Of a stretch of DNA of 64,000 bases, positions 8,833 to 17,839 are shown one piece after another. Each line of letters begins with the position of its first letter. The first letter of the stretch is position 1. Position numbers and translations under genes: made by a program. Location: the NCBI RefSeq assembly GCF_000619885.1, contig NZ_KK211039.1, positions 461,589 to 525,588 of the forward strand. Reading direction: 5' to 3'. The notes under the pieces were generated by a model. It did no database searches. It saw nothing but the letters and a program-made list of their open reading frames with translations, and was not told where the DNA came from. Source of the DNA: Balneatrix alpica DSM 16621. Lineage in GTDB: Bacteria; Pseudomonadota; Gammaproteobacteria; Pseudomonadales; Balneatricaceae.

Positions 8833-9366
8833 ATGGCATTTGATGAGTTTTACGTAAAGTCGGTAATTAAAGCCATTCCCAACTGGCCTGAGCCCGGGGT
8901 CACTTTCCGGGACATCATGCCTATTTTAAAAGACCCGAAGGCACTGCGCACCGTGACTGATGGCTTTATCGAGCGTTACGTCACCAGCGATATCACCCAC
9001 ATCGCCAGTGTCGATGCGCGTGGTTTTCTAGTAAGCGCCATTCTTGCTCACCAGCTGAACAAGCCGCTGATCTTGGTACGTAAAAAAGGCAAGTTGCCCG
9101 GCGATACTATCAGCGAGTCCTACAGCCTGGAATACGGTAGTGCAACATTGGAAATTCAAACCGATGCCTGCAGCGAAGGTGATCGGGTTTTGCTATTTGA
9201 TGACTTGATTGCTACAGGCGGCACCCTGCTCGCCGCCAGCAGCCTGATCCACAAACTGGGTGGTCAGGTGGTAGAAGTCGCCTCCATTATCGATCTGCCT
9301 GATCTACAAGGCTCTGCCAAGCTGCAGGATGCCGGTATTCCCGTGTTCTCCTTAATTGCTTACTAA
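8833..9366 (+). CDS. apt: Adenine phosphoribosyltransferase
   Basis: Converts adenine and PRPP to AMP in purine salvage. The 177-residue protein has the FRDIMPIL region, the DARGF segment and the PRPP-binding loop around LLFDDLIATGGTLLA, all standard for Apt. ATG 8833 is chosen because the upstream in-frame ATG at 8800 lies in the loop of the fnr terminator. Next to fnr as in Pseudomonas. Confidence 0.95.
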   Translation: MAFDEFYVKSVIKAIPNWPEPGVTFRDIMPILKDPKALRTVTDGFIERYVTSDITHIASVDARGFLVSAILAHQLNKPLILVRKKGKLPGDTISESYSLEYGSATLEIQTDACSEGDRVLLFDDLIATGGTLLAASSLIHKLGGQVVEVASIIDLPDLQGSAKLQDAGIPVFSLIAY

Positions 9367-9384
9367 GAGCTAAACCACTCTCCC

Positions 9385-9411
9385 GCGCCCACAACCATTG
9401 TGGGCGCTTTG
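9385..9411 (+). terminator. Terminator after apt
   Basis: Perfect 10-bp stem (9385-9394 with 9398-9407), 3-nt loop, followed by TTTGCTT. It lies between the convergent apt and lrgB genes and may serve both. Confidence 0.75.
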
Positions 9412-9432
9412 CTTGCAACTGTGCGATCGAAC

Positions 9433-10149
9433 CTACTGAAAGAGCCCCACCATTAGAGGCAATAAGAACGCACTCACCACCCCGGTTAAACCAATCGCCA
9501 AACCGGCAAAGGCCCCGGCAAGGGCACTGACTTCAAACGCTAACGCCGTCCCAAAACCATGGGAACTCACCCCCAGGACAAAACCCTGAATGCGATGATC
9601 TTCAATTTTCAGTAAGCGAAACAGTAGCGGCGCGACTAAACAACCAATGGCGCCGGTAATCAGTACCAAACCTGCTGTGAGTGAAGGATAACCGCCAATT
9701 TTTTCCGCAATGCCCATCGCAATTGGCGAGGTAACTGATTTGGGCATGACTGACATCACCGTCGATAACTGCGCTCCCATCACCTTGGCCACCCAGGCCG
9801 CACTCAACCCCGCCGTCAACGCACCGGTAATACAGGTCACCATCAGCAATCTTAGAATTTCCCGTACTTTGGCTAGGTGATCAAACAGCGGCACCGCCAG
9901 AGCCACCGTTGCCGGTCCAAGCAAAAAGTGAACGAATTGCGCACCGGCAAAGTAACGGTCATAGCTCACCCCCACCACCAGCAGGATACTGATAATAATC
10001 GCCATCGAGACCAACACCGGATGAACCAAGGGAGAGTTCCCCAGCAAGCGATTAAGCCAAAGGCTAAACATAAAAACGATCAGGGTCAGGGTTAACCAGA
10101 GTAGCGGGCTGGCCTCGAGATACAGCCAGAGTTCGGTTAAGACTGGCAT
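9433..10149 (-). CDS. lrgB: LrgB/CidB family membrane protein
   Basis: A 238-residue protein with about seven to eight hydrophobic helices and the LrgB signature region (MPKSVTSPIAM, and GVSSHGFGTALAFE near the end). LrgB works with LrgA/CidA-type holin-like proteins; proposed roles are control of murein hydrolases and transport of small metabolites such as pyruvate. The start overlaps the lrgA stop (TAATG), so the two are a coupled pair. Which of cid or lrg it matches cannot be told from sequence alone. Confidence 0.9.
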   Translation of the reverse strand: MPVLTELWLYLEASPLLWLTLTLIVFMFSLWLNRLLGNSPLVHPVLVSMAIIISILLVVGVSYDRYFAGAQFVHFLLGPATVALAVPLFDHLAKVREILRLLMVTCITGALTAGLSAAWVAKVMGAQLSTVMSVMPKSVTSPIAMGIAEKIGGYPSLTAGLVLITGAIGCLVAPLLFRLLKIEDHRIQGFVLGVSSHGFGTALAFEVSALAGAFAGLAIGLTGVVSAFLLPLMVGLFQ

Positions 10150-10499
10150 TAACGCTCCTCCTGCTGGCTACCTAACTGGCGGCGCATGATCCAAGCACTG
10201 GTTAATATTGCCAGTACCGAACTCAGCAGCAATGCCAAGAGGATGCTTAACCAATCCTGTGCAATCAATTGAAAGTGCACCATCAGCCCCACCCCAGCTG
10301 GCACAAACAGCAAAGCCAAGTGTTTCAGCAACCCCTCGCTAACCTGGCGTAAACCATCCGGTACGCGACCATAAACAATCAACCCAAGTAGCAGCAGCAC
10401 CATTCCCACCACGGGACTGGGAAACGGTAAATCCAAACCACGGACAATCAGCTCTCCTATCAGCTGACAACTCAACAAGATAATAAATCCTGCAAGCAC
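10149..10499 (-). CDS. lrgA: CidA/LrgA family holin-like protein
   Basis: A 116-residue protein with four hydrophobic segments and the family pattern PFPSPVVGMVLLL plus LFVPAGVGLM. It starts with GTG at 10499, supported by AGGAG at 10506-10510. Holin-like partner of LrgB, with which it overlaps. Divergent from an ArsR-type regulator gene across a 175-bp gap, which suggests control by that protein. Confidence 0.9.
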   Translation of the reverse strand: MLAGFIILLSCQLIGELIVRGLDLPFPSPVVGMVLLLLGLIVYGRVPDGLRQVSEGLLKHLALLFVPAGVGLMVHFQLIAQDWLSILLALLLSSVLAILTSAWIMRRQLGSQQEER

Positions 10500-10569
10500 A
10501 CCACACTCCTTTGACTACCACCTGGTAGGCTCACTTATTGCCAAACGCCACCCTGATAATCACGCCAAT

Positions 10570-10583
10570 TTGACGCACATCAG
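10570..10583. promoter_or_regulatory. Possible FNR/ANR-like box between lrgA and the arsR-type gene
   Basis: TTGACGCACATCAG keeps the TTGA(C/T)-N4-ATCA(G/A) form with two deviations from consensus. It lies about 70 bp from the lrgA start and about 90 bp from the divergent regulator start. No start site is mapped, so which promoter it would serve is unknown. Confidence 0.4.
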
Positions 10584-10674
10584 TCTGCCGCTATGAAAAG
10601 CTTAACTGCGGAAAATTGAAGAGAATAAAGGGATGCAGTAGCATACCCAAGTTGACTTTAGTGGAGTTTATGCA

Positions 10675-11001
10675 GTGCCCGCAACCACCACACTGCCCCC
10701 CGAAACCCTGGCGGCGATGAAAGAAAATGCAGCCGATGCAGCCCAATTTCTCAAGGCATTGAGTAATGAAAGCCGACTGCTGATTCTCTGCTATCTGGAT
10801 GGCAAAGAGTTATCCGTTACAGAGCTGAATCGCCAACTCGATTTGAGCCAGTCTGCCCTGTCGCAACATTTGGCAGTATTGCGTCGTGATGGTTTGGTAC
10901 AAACCCGCCGCGAGTCGCAAACCATCTACTACTCCCTGAAAGATGATCGTGCCCGCCAGCTGATCCATACCCTGCATCAGTTGTTTTGTCCCAGCCTCTA
11001 A
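10675..11001 (+). CDS. ArsR-family regulator of the BigR/SqrR/YgaV type
   Basis: A 108-residue winged-helix repressor. The SQSALSQHLAVLRRDGLV recognition region is typical ArsR/SmtB. Instead of a metal site it has two cysteines, C39 (in LLILCYL) and C105 (in QLFCPSL), 66 residues apart, the spacing of the thiol pair that forms a polysulfide bridge in SqrR. The start is GTG at 10675 with GGAG 8 nt upstream. By family knowledge it would release DNA on exposure to sulfane sulfur; the target is inferred to be its own promoter and perhaps lrgAB. No sulfide oxidation gene is adjacent. Confidence 0.85.
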   Translation: MPATTTLPPETLAAMKENAADAAQFLKALSNESRLLILCYLDGKELSVTELNRQLDLSQSALSQHLAVLRRDGLVQTRRESQTIYYSLKDDRARQLIHTLHQLFCPSL

Positions 11002-11017
11002 CATCACACTCGCCCAG

Positions 11018-13759
11018 TTAGTGCTGGGCTAAGCGATGGAACTGCCAATCCTCGGTTGGAGGATGTAAGCTCAAGCGCATTTCCACCACCTCTTCCTCCA
11101 TATTGAAGCTATTCTGAAATCCCAAAGCTGAGGCAAGGTTTTGCATACTGAGATTATTCGGTAAAGTCGAGCCCATAATCTGCAAAGTTCCACGGCTGCG
11201 GCAATAATCAATTAATTTAGTCATCAGCATCCGCCCTAGCCCTTCCCCCTGTAAGTCATCACGAATAACGATGGAGAATTCGCAGGTCACATTGTCAGGA
11301 TCGGTAATTCCTCGCACCACCCCCAAGGTTTCGTAGTCATTACTTGCATCCTGCTTAGGGGCCGAGGCGATAAAAGCCATTTCCCGGTCATAATCAATCT
11401 GGGTCCAATTAGCCAGTTCATGGTGATTAGGAATCGAGCGGCTGTAAAAATAGCGCAACCGTACCGTTTCTGGACTAAGGCTACGATAGAACTCTAAGTG
11501 TGCGGGCTCATCCTCTCCACGGATTGGCCGCAGCTCCACCTCACGTCCCGAACGCAATAAGGTTGCCCACTCGCGCAAATGCTCCGGATAGGGGGGAATG
11601 CAAAGCTCAGCAGGTTCCGCTAAAGCCACTGCCGCATCCACTGCTAATAGGCCGGTTTTATTGAGCAACATGGGGTTAATTTCCAGCGCACTCACTTCCG
11701 GCAAATCCACCGCAATTTGCGAAATTTTGACCAGCATCTGCGCAATCCAGTGCAGGTCACGCTCCACCTGATGACTATGTTCCTGCAGAATGCGGTAAAT
11801 ACGAGTCTGCTGAACCAGCGTACGCGCCAAGGCCAGATTAAGCGGCGGCACCCCTAACTGGCGATCCCCCAACACATCGACGGTGTAGCCCCCTACTCCA
11901 AACAGAATCATCGGCCCGAACACCGGATGCCGCGAGAGACCAACGTTCATCTGCATCGACTGAAAGCCGCGTTTCATTTCCTGTACAACGTAGCCATACA
12001 GGTCTTCATCGGCATAACGTTCACGCACACGGTAATCCAGGCGCGTAACACGATGACGCACTTCCTGATCCGAGTAGAGATCCAAAGCCAGGTCGTGCCA
12101 ACGCTTGGTTGACACCTGATCATAGAAAAAGGGATAGCGGTTATCCCGATGCAATGCTTTGACTGCAATGGTGTTCTGAATCCGCTTGGCAACTTTAATC
12201 ACCTCCGCCACATCCTTGGCGTAGTATGAAGTGGAAACCGGCAAGCCATAGCTGGCAATCAAATCCGCTGCCTCGGCATGATGCAGATAATCACGCCCTT
12301 CACTCCGCGCCTGCTGTACTAAAGCCTTGGCACGCATGCGGTAAATGGAGTGCTCTTGTAATACAAAGCTGGGGGGCGTCTCGCGCATTACCTCCTGATT
12401 ACGCCGATAGGCCACCATATGCAGGAAGCCCTCTACCGCCTTCTCCGGAGTGATGTAGGTTGGAATTTGCGCGGCATTGAAAATATTACGCGCGCCGATG
12501 GCACTGGCACGCCCCATCCAACTGGTCAATACCGTTGTCTTTAATTGACGAGCAACCTGAACAACCGCCTCAGCGGTTTCCACGCAGGGCGCTAAACGAG
12601 TAGGAGCATGAATCACCAAGACCGCATCTACCCCTGGGTCTTTACTCACCCACTCTAAGGCCTTAGCAAAATGCTGTGGCGTTGCTGTCGCATTTAAGTC
12701 CAATGGGTGCTGACGATTCCAAAAAGGCGGCATCACTTCCGCCAAGGCATCCAGCGTACTCTCCGCTAATTGGGCAAGTTGCCCACCCCGGCGCTTCAAA
12801 ATGTCCATTGCCAAGGCGTTTGGGCCCATGCCATTGCAAATCAGAGCTAAGCGCTCACCGCGCACCAACTTACTACGGCTTAAGGTGGCCAGAGCATTAA
12901 AAACCTCGTCCGAGGTGCTGACCCGCACCACCCCGGCACGTCGCAATACTGCATCATAAACCTGGTCTTCACTGGGTAAACCTAAGCCCTGGTGTTGTTC
13001 CAGTTGCCCTTGCTCATGCAAAAAAGCGCTCTTTAACACCAAGACCAATTTTGTCCGTGCCGCCGCCCGCACCGCTGAGACGAAATGGCGGGCACGGGAG
13101 ACCTTATTAAGCTGCAGCACAATCGCCTGGGTATAGGGGTCGGCTGCAAGGTAATCGATGATGCTAGGCAGGTCGACATCAACCGAATCCCCCAGGGTTA
13201 AAAAGTGGGAGAAGCCAATCCCCTGCCCTGTCGCCCAGTCAATCATGGCGGTACCGACAATGCCGGACTGACCGACATAAGCCACCTTTCCTTTTAGCAC
13301 ATTGATATGGCTGTAACTGGCGTTCATATTGTGCCCAGGCACCAGAATACCGAGACACTCGGGCCCGATGATACGAATACCATAGGGACGAGCGGCCTCC
13401 TTCACTGCTTCACGCAGAGGCTGACTCTGTTCACCCTGGGCAATATGACCACCACTGAGGATAATGGCAGCCCGCACCTGATTAGCACCCAGCTTACGAA
13501 TCAGCTCCGGTACCCGCTCAGGCCTTGAGCAAATGACCGCAAGATCAGGCATTTCTGGCAAGTCAGCCACGCCAGCATAGCAAGGCACGCCGAACACACC
13601 GCTGCTCCCATCACGCAGGACCGCATACAAGCGCCCATCAAAGCCGCTATCTTGTAGATTCCGAATGACAATACCACCCAGGTTTTCTGGCTCCTCACTG
13701 GCACCAAACACCACAATCGAATTGGGCTTAAAAAACCTTTTGAGATACTTGGTACTCAC
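11018..13759 (-). CDS. Pat/PatZ-type protein acetyltransferase (acyl-CoA synthetase-like plus GNAT)
   Basis: A 913-residue fusion: a CoA-binding Rossmann domain (about 1-130, with VVFGASEEPENLGG), a succinyl-CoA-ligase-like part (about 150-460), an ATP-grasp domain (about 480-710) and a C-terminal GNAT domain (about 740-900) with the acetyl-CoA loop QGEGLGRM. Pat/Pka enzymes acetylate lysines, notably in acyl-CoA synthetases. At the place of the SHTG catalytic-His motif of true ADP-forming synthetases I read QHQG, consistent with a regulatory, non-synthetase domain. The start is GTG 13759 with GAGG upstream. No obvious partner gene is adjacent. Confidence 0.9.
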   Translation of the reverse strand: MSTKYLKRFFKPNSIVVFGASEEPENLGGIVIRNLQDSGFDGRLYAVLRDGSSGVFGVPCYAGVADLPEMPDLAVICSRPERVPELIRKLGANQVRAAIILSGGHIAQGEQSQPLREAVKEAARPYGIRIIGPECLGILVPGHNMNASYSHINVLKGKVAYVGQSGIVGTAMIDWATGQGIGFSHFLTLGDSVDVDLPSIIDYLAADPYTQAIVLQLNKVSRARHFVSAVRAAARTKLVLVLKSAFLHEQGQLEQHQGLGLPSEDQVYDAVLRRAGVVRVSTSDEVFNALATLSRSKLVRGERLALICNGMGPNALAMDILKRRGGQLAQLAESTLDALAEVMPPFWNRQHPLDLNATATPQHFAKALEWVSKDPGVDAVLVIHAPTRLAPCVETAEAVVQVARQLKTTVLTSWMGRASAIGARNIFNAAQIPTYITPEKAVEGFLHMVAYRRNQEVMRETPPSFVLQEHSIYRMRAKALVQQARSEGRDYLHHAEAADLIASYGLPVSTSYYAKDVAEVIKVAKRIQNTIAVKALHRDNRYPFFYDQVSTKRWHDLALDLYSDQEVRHRVTRLDYRVRERYADEDLYGYVVQEMKRGFQSMQMNVGLSRHPVFGPMILFGVGGYTVDVLGDRQLGVPPLNLALARTLVQQTRIYRILQEHSHQVERDLHWIAQMLVKISQIAVDLPEVSALEINPMLLNKTGLLAVDAAVALAEPAELCIPPYPEHLREWATLLRSGREVELRPIRGEDEPAHLEFYRSLSPETVRLRYFYSRSIPNHHELANWTQIDYDREMAFIASAPKQDASNDYETLGVVRGITDPDNVTCEFSIVIRDDLQGEGLGRMLMTKLIDYCRSRGTLQIMGSTLPNNLSMQNLASALGFQNSFNMEEEVVEMRLSLHPPTEDWQFHRLAQH

Positions 13760-13890
13760 TCTTCATCCTCACTCACGTGTAACCTGCCTGGCCCTTAGCC
13801 CAGCTTGCAGCAAAGTGTACGCCAATAATTCAGTCTTGCTTGGGGTTTAGATCAATTAACCCCAGAGATGATTTAGTTTCCCCATGCAGG

Positions 13891-14481
13891 ATGCGCTGGA
13901 TGTCACCCGCCTCGATTTGTCATGCCTTGGCCCTTTCCCTCGGCTATCGCGATGCCTTAACCCGTGCCCATGCTGACAGAGTAGTGTTGCTCTGTGACGC
14001 TTTAGCGCATCACTGCCAACTGAGCCAAACAGAAATCAACATCTTGCTGCTCGCCGCCCAACTGCACGACTTAGGCAAAATCGGTATTGCTGATGCGATC
14101 TTGCAAAAACCTGGTGCACTGAATACCGAAGAATGGGCACTAATGCAGCAACACTCCGCCATCGGTGCAGAAATCATTAAAGTAACCGCCTTTCCCCGCG
14201 CCGAGCAGGTCGCCCAATGTGTGCGTCATCATCATGAGCACTTCGATGGCAGCGGTTATCCTGATCGGTTGCAAGGACAACAGATTCCCTTATTGGCACG
14301 CATTCTTACTATTGCCGACAGCTACGATGCCATGGCAGTGACCCGCGCTTATCATCCCGCACGCAGCCACCTCCACATTATGGCAATTATGGAGGAGGAA
14401 ACCGGCACTAAATTCGATCCCGCCCTGATGAGCGTCTTTTGCCCTCTGATTCACCACAGCCCATTAAAAAGCGCCTGCTAA
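13891..14481 (+). CDS. Small stand-alone HD-GYP domain protein
   Basis: About 196 residues, almost all HD-GYP domain: HDLGKIG, the HHHEHFDGSGYP signature (full GYP motif), and IADSYDAM. All metal-ligand motifs look intact, so cyclic-di-GMP hydrolysis is plausible. No receiver, PAS or membrane part is present. The start is uncertain: ATG 13891 or 13900 are candidates, and another ATG at 13884 in a different frame runs about 30 codons before a stop. A hairpin without T-tract (14473-14490) overlaps the stop codon. Confidence 0.85.
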   Translation: MRWMSPASICHALALSLGYRDALTRAHADRVVLLCDALAHHCQLSQTEINILLLAAQLHDLGKIGIADAILQKPGALNTEEWALMQQHSAIGAEIIKVTAFPRAEQVAQCVRHHHEHFDGSGYPDRLQGQQIPLLARILTIADSYDAMAVTRAYHPARSHLHIMAIMEEETGTKFDPALMSVFCPLIHHSPLKSAC

Positions 14482-14511
14482 AAAGCAGGCATCGCTACCC
14501 AAGGAAATAGA

Positions 14512-14535
14512 AAAGGGCAGGAAAACCTGCCCTTT
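14512..14535. terminator. Bidirectional terminator between HD-GYP gene and htpG
   Basis: 10-bp stem (14512-14521 with 14526-14535) and AAAA loop, with A/T runs at both ends so it can act on either strand of this convergent pair. Confidence 0.8.
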
Positions 14536-14559
14536 CATCCTGCCAATCAACCACAATGT

Positions 14560-16461
14560 TTAGTGGCTGAGCTCCAGCAGCAATTTATTCAACCGAGCCA
14601 CATAAGCACCCGGATCTTTCAGACTCTCACCGGCAGCCAGCGCCGCTTGGTCAAAGAGGATATGAGTCAAATCGGCAAAACGATCCTCGTCAGCTTCTTG
14701 ATCCAAACGCTCCAGCAGCGGATGCTTGGGATTCACTTCGAAAATAGGCTTGGATTCGGGCATGCTCTGACCACTGGCCTCCAGAATGCGACGCATCTGC
14801 AGCCCCATGTCATGCTCACCTATTACCAGTACAGCAGGAGAGTCCGTTAAACGGTGCGATACTTTCACCTCTTGCACCTGTTCACTCAGCACATCTTGGA
14901 TACGCTTGAGTAGGTCTTCCTTGGCTTTGGCTTCTTCCTCCTGAGCAGCTTTGTCCTCTGAACTATCCAACTCACCCAAGTCCAGATCACCACGAGTCAC
15001 ATCGACAAACTTCTTGTCTTTGTACTCGGTCAGGTAGCTCATCATCCACTCATCGATGCGATCGGTAAGCAGCAGTACCTCGATGCCTTTCTTGCGGAAT
15101 ACTTCCAGATGGGGGCTGTTCTTCACTTGGCTGAAGCGCTCGCCGCAGAGATAGTAGATAGCATCCTGCTTTTCCTGCATCCGCTCCAGGTAAGCGTCCA
15201 GAGCAACGTTCTGCTCTTCACTACCCTGATGAGTAGAGGCAAACCGCAGTAGACCTGCGATCTTCTCACGGTTGCTATGGTCCTCTGCCGGCCCCTCTTT
15301 AAGCACTTGGCCAAAGGTCTTCCAAAACTCCTGATAACGCTCAGGTTCGTTTTTCGCCAATTTTTCCAGCATATCCAGGGCACGCTTGGTTAGCGCACTC
15401 TTCATGCTGTCAATGGCAGGATCTTTCTGCAAAATTTCACGGGAAACGTTAAGGGACAGATCGTTCGAATCCACCACCCCTTTAATGAAGCGCAGATAGA
15501 GAGGCAGGAACTGATCAGCCTGATCCATGATAAACACCCGCTGGATATAGAGCTTCAAGCCCTTGGGTGCCTCACGGTTCCACAAATCAAAGGGAGCACG
15601 CCCAGGTACATACAGCAAACTTGTGTACTCCAGCTTGCCCTCAACCTTATTGTGACTCCAGGTCAGAGGATCGCTGAAGTCATGGGCAATATGCTTATAG
15701 AACTCCTTGTACTCCTCATCTTTCACTTCCTGACGAGGACGTGCCCAAAGGGCAGTTGCCTTGTTGACAGTCTCCCACTCTGGGGTCTTGTCTTTATCTT
15801 CCTCGCCATACTGCTCCTGCAGCATCTGCACAGGTACAGAAATATGGTCTGAATACTTGGTCACCAGATTGCGCAAACGCCAACCATTAGCAAAGTCACC
15901 CTCTCCCTCTTTCAGATGCAGGGTAATGCGGGTACCACGCTCAGGTAGCAGGCAAGGTGCAATACTGAACTCGCCTTCTCCTTTCGAACTCCAGTGCACC
16001 CCTTCTTCTGCACTTACACCAGCACGACGGGTATACACATCGACCTGATCAGCCACGATAAAAGCGGAATAGAAGCCGACCCCAAACTGACCAATCAGAT
16101 TGGCATCCTTACGCTGATCGCCGCTAAGTGATTTTAAAAACTCGGAGGTGCCAGATTTGGCAATCGTTCCCAGGTTATCAATCACCTCCTGACGACTCAT
16201 GCCAATGCCAGTATCGATAATACTGAGGGTCTTGGCTTCTTCGTTAAATTCAAGACGAATGCGCAGCTCAGGGTTTTGCTCATACAGATCTTGATTATCC
16301 AGGGCAGCAAAACGCAGTTTGTCGCAGGCATCAGAAGCGTTGGAAATCAGCTCACGGAGGAAAATCTCCTTGTTGGAATACAAGGAGTGAATCATAAGGT
16401 GCAGAAGCTGTTTTACTTCCGTCTGAAATCCCAGGGTTTGGGCTTGGGTGTCTGTAGTCAT
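14560..16461 (-). CDS. htpG: Chaperone HtpG (Hsp90)
   Basis: Cytosolic ATP-dependent chaperone. The 633-residue protein has the GHKL ATPase motifs ([31 protein letters not shown]), then middle and dimerisation domains, at the usual length. ATG 16461 is chosen because GGAG lies six bases upstream; the in-frame ATGs slightly further up lack a better site. It is downstream of the DUF599 gene on the same strand after a 70-bp gap. Confidence 0.97.
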   Translation of the reverse strand: MTTDTQAQTLGFQTEVKQLLHLMIHSLYSNKEIFLRELISNASDACDKLRFAALDNQDLYEQNPELRIRLEFNEEAKTLSIIDTGIGMSRQEVIDNLGTIAKSGTSEFLKSLSGDQRKDANLIGQFGVGFYSAFIVADQVDVYTRRAGVSAEEGVHWSSKGEGEFSIAPCLLPERGTRITLHLKEGEGDFANGWRLRNLVTKYSDHISVPVQMLQEQYGEEDKDKTPEWETVNKATALWARPRQEVKDEEYKEFYKHIAHDFSDPLTWSHNKVEGKLEYTSLLYVPGRAPFDLWNREAPKGLKLYIQRVFIMDQADQFLPLYLRFIKGVVDSNDLSLNVSREILQKDPAIDSMKSALTKRALDMLEKLAKNEPERYQEFWKTFGQVLKEGPAEDHSNREKIAGLLRFASTHQGSEEQNVALDAYLERMQEKQDAIYYLCGERFSQVKNSPHLEVFRKKGIEVLLLTDRIDEWMMSYLTEYKDKKFVDVTRGDLDLGELDSSEDKAAQEEEAKAKEDLLKRIQDVLSEQVQEVKVSHRLTDSPAVLVIGEHDMGLQMRRILEASGQSMPESKPIFEVNPKHPLLERLDQEADEDRFADLTHILFDQAALAAGESLKDPGAYVARLNKLLLELSH

Positions 16462-16531
16462 GCACTGCTCCATCAATAGGTTTCAGCCAAAGCTGCAACG
16501 AAAATGGGGACAAGTGCATGACTTTCAAGGG

Positions 16532-17254
16532 TTAGCCGGGGTTACTGCTCATTAATTCCCGTAAGGTGGATGACTTAAACTCACGTCGGTACAGCACATA
16601 AACCACGATAGTCGAAGAAGTAATTAACACCCAGGGACTGATAAACCACCCCAGTAACGCCAAACCAAAGTAATAAGAGCGCAGGCCAAAATTGAAGTTA
16701 TTCGCCGCCATTGAGCACACCTTGGCACAGCGAGCAGCCAAAATTTGCCGCTCCTTAGCCGAAACCTTAGGGTCATCTGGCAAGGGGGCTCCCCCTACCA
16801 ATACCGAACAAAAACCGTATTGGCGCAACGACCAGGTGAACTTGAAAAAGGCATAAACAAACAAACAGATCAGCACTACCAGCTTCAGTTCGACCTCCGC
16901 TTTTGTCGAAGGCTCAACAATTGGCAGATCTGACAGTAACAACACCGCCTTCTCTGAAGTGCCGAGTAAAGTGATCACACCAGCGAGAATTAGCATGGTA
17001 GAAGAAGCAAAGAACGCCACACTACGCTCTAAATTAGCTATCGCACTGGTATCGGCGATACGATTTTCCCGCTCCAGCATGCGCGTCATCCAATCTAAAC
17101 GATAAAGATGCAGCACACTGGCCAAACTCGGTGTTGTCCGCGAACGCTTAATCGCAAACAGGGTATAACCGCGAAAACACAACATAAACCAGACGAATGC
17201 CAGCAAATTATGCCAGTTCACCTGGAGCATCAAATAATTGAGGTAGTCCTGCAT
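16532..17254 (-). CDS. DUF599 family membrane protein
   Basis: A 240-residue inner-membrane protein with four to five hydrophobic segments (near residues 15-32, 85-105, 125-150, 190-225) and the DUF599 pattern of basic loop residues after helix 1 (YTLFAIKR) plus the AANNFNFGLRSYYF segment. Function is not known. ATG 17254 is used; a TTG three codons upstream is possible. It follows an unknown 141-residue gene by 24 nt, probably in one transcript. Confidence 0.85.
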   Translation of the reverse strand: MQDYLNYLMLQVNWHNLLAFVWFMLCFRGYTLFAIKRSRTTPSLASVLHLYRLDWMTRMLERENRIADTSAIANLERSVAFFASSTMLILAGVITLLGTSEKAVLLLSDLPIVEPSTKAEVELKLVVLICLFVYAFFKFTWSLRQYGFCSVLVGGAPLPDDPKVSAKERQILAARCAKVCSMAANNFNFGLRSYYFGLALLGWFISPWVLITSSTIVVYVLYRREFKSSTLRELMSSNPG

Positions 17255-17278
17255 GACATCCAACTCAGAACAAAGCGT

Positions 17279-17704
17279 TTATCCTGCCAATGCTTGTGGC
17301 GGCGGAGATACTAGCGCTTCCTGCTGCTTAGCGAAATAGGCCTGTACCTCATCCCAGCCTATTTCCCGCCCCGCTTCCTGATGCAAACGAATCAGGTGTA
17401 AGCGCAGAAGATTACGGCCATAGTCCAGGGTGGCAGGACGACTAATATGACGGGGATGCAAACCAGGAGCCTGCAGGCGGCTATATAAACGTAAATAATC
17501 CAGCATCCAGTGCTGTTGCTGACGCGCTACGATACGGTAGTGGCCTAGGGGGGCAGGAGTATAGAAGCGCTGGCGCCGCAGTCGAAACAGCGCGTCTTCC
17601 GCCGCTTCAGCGGTAGCAAAGGTACGGGGTAAAAAGCTGGCATCCATTACCCATAATGGCGCCCACTCATTACCCACTCGCTGCTCTACCTGATAGGTAG
17701 CCAT
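17279..17704 (-). CDS. Hypothetical protein, 141 residues
   Basis: I do not recognise this protein. It is soluble, rich in Arg, Gln, Tyr and Leu, with no membrane segment, signal peptide or cysteine motif. Composition and codon use match the neighbours, and the ATG at 17704 is clear. The N-terminal part (MATYQVEQRVGNEWAP..., with a WVMD segment) looks like a small alpha/beta fold; the C-terminal half is helical. Same strand and close to the DUF599 gene. Confidence 0.7.
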   Translation of the reverse strand: MATYQVEQRVGNEWAPLWVMDASFLPRTFATAEAAEDALFRLRRQRFYTPAPLGHYRIVARQQQHWMLDYLRLYSRLQAPGLHPRHISRPATLDYGRNLLRLHLIRLHQEAGREIGWDEVQAYFAKQQEALVSPPPQALAG

Positions 17705-17803
17705 GCTTCCCCCTCTACACTAATGCGCTGCTGACCAGCCTGTTAAGCCTAAGCCTTAATCGGCCAGATGCCAGTTCGTTTGAGCCCATCATTACGCCAA
17801 AAT

Positions 17804-17830
17804 AAAAAAGGGAGCCGAAGCTCCCTTTTT
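17804..17830 (-). terminator. Terminator after sucCD
   Basis: GGGAGC stem (17810-17815 with 17820-17825) with a UUCG tetraloop on the minus strand and six A/T pairs on each flank. Ends the sdh-suc gene run. Confidence 0.9.
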
Positions 17831-17839
17831 CTGCCAGAC

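Noticed and set aside
15760-15771. CTTGTTGACAGT inside htpG, like the prpE boxes
   Set aside because: Within a conserved coding region; shows that single matches to this motif can arise by chance.
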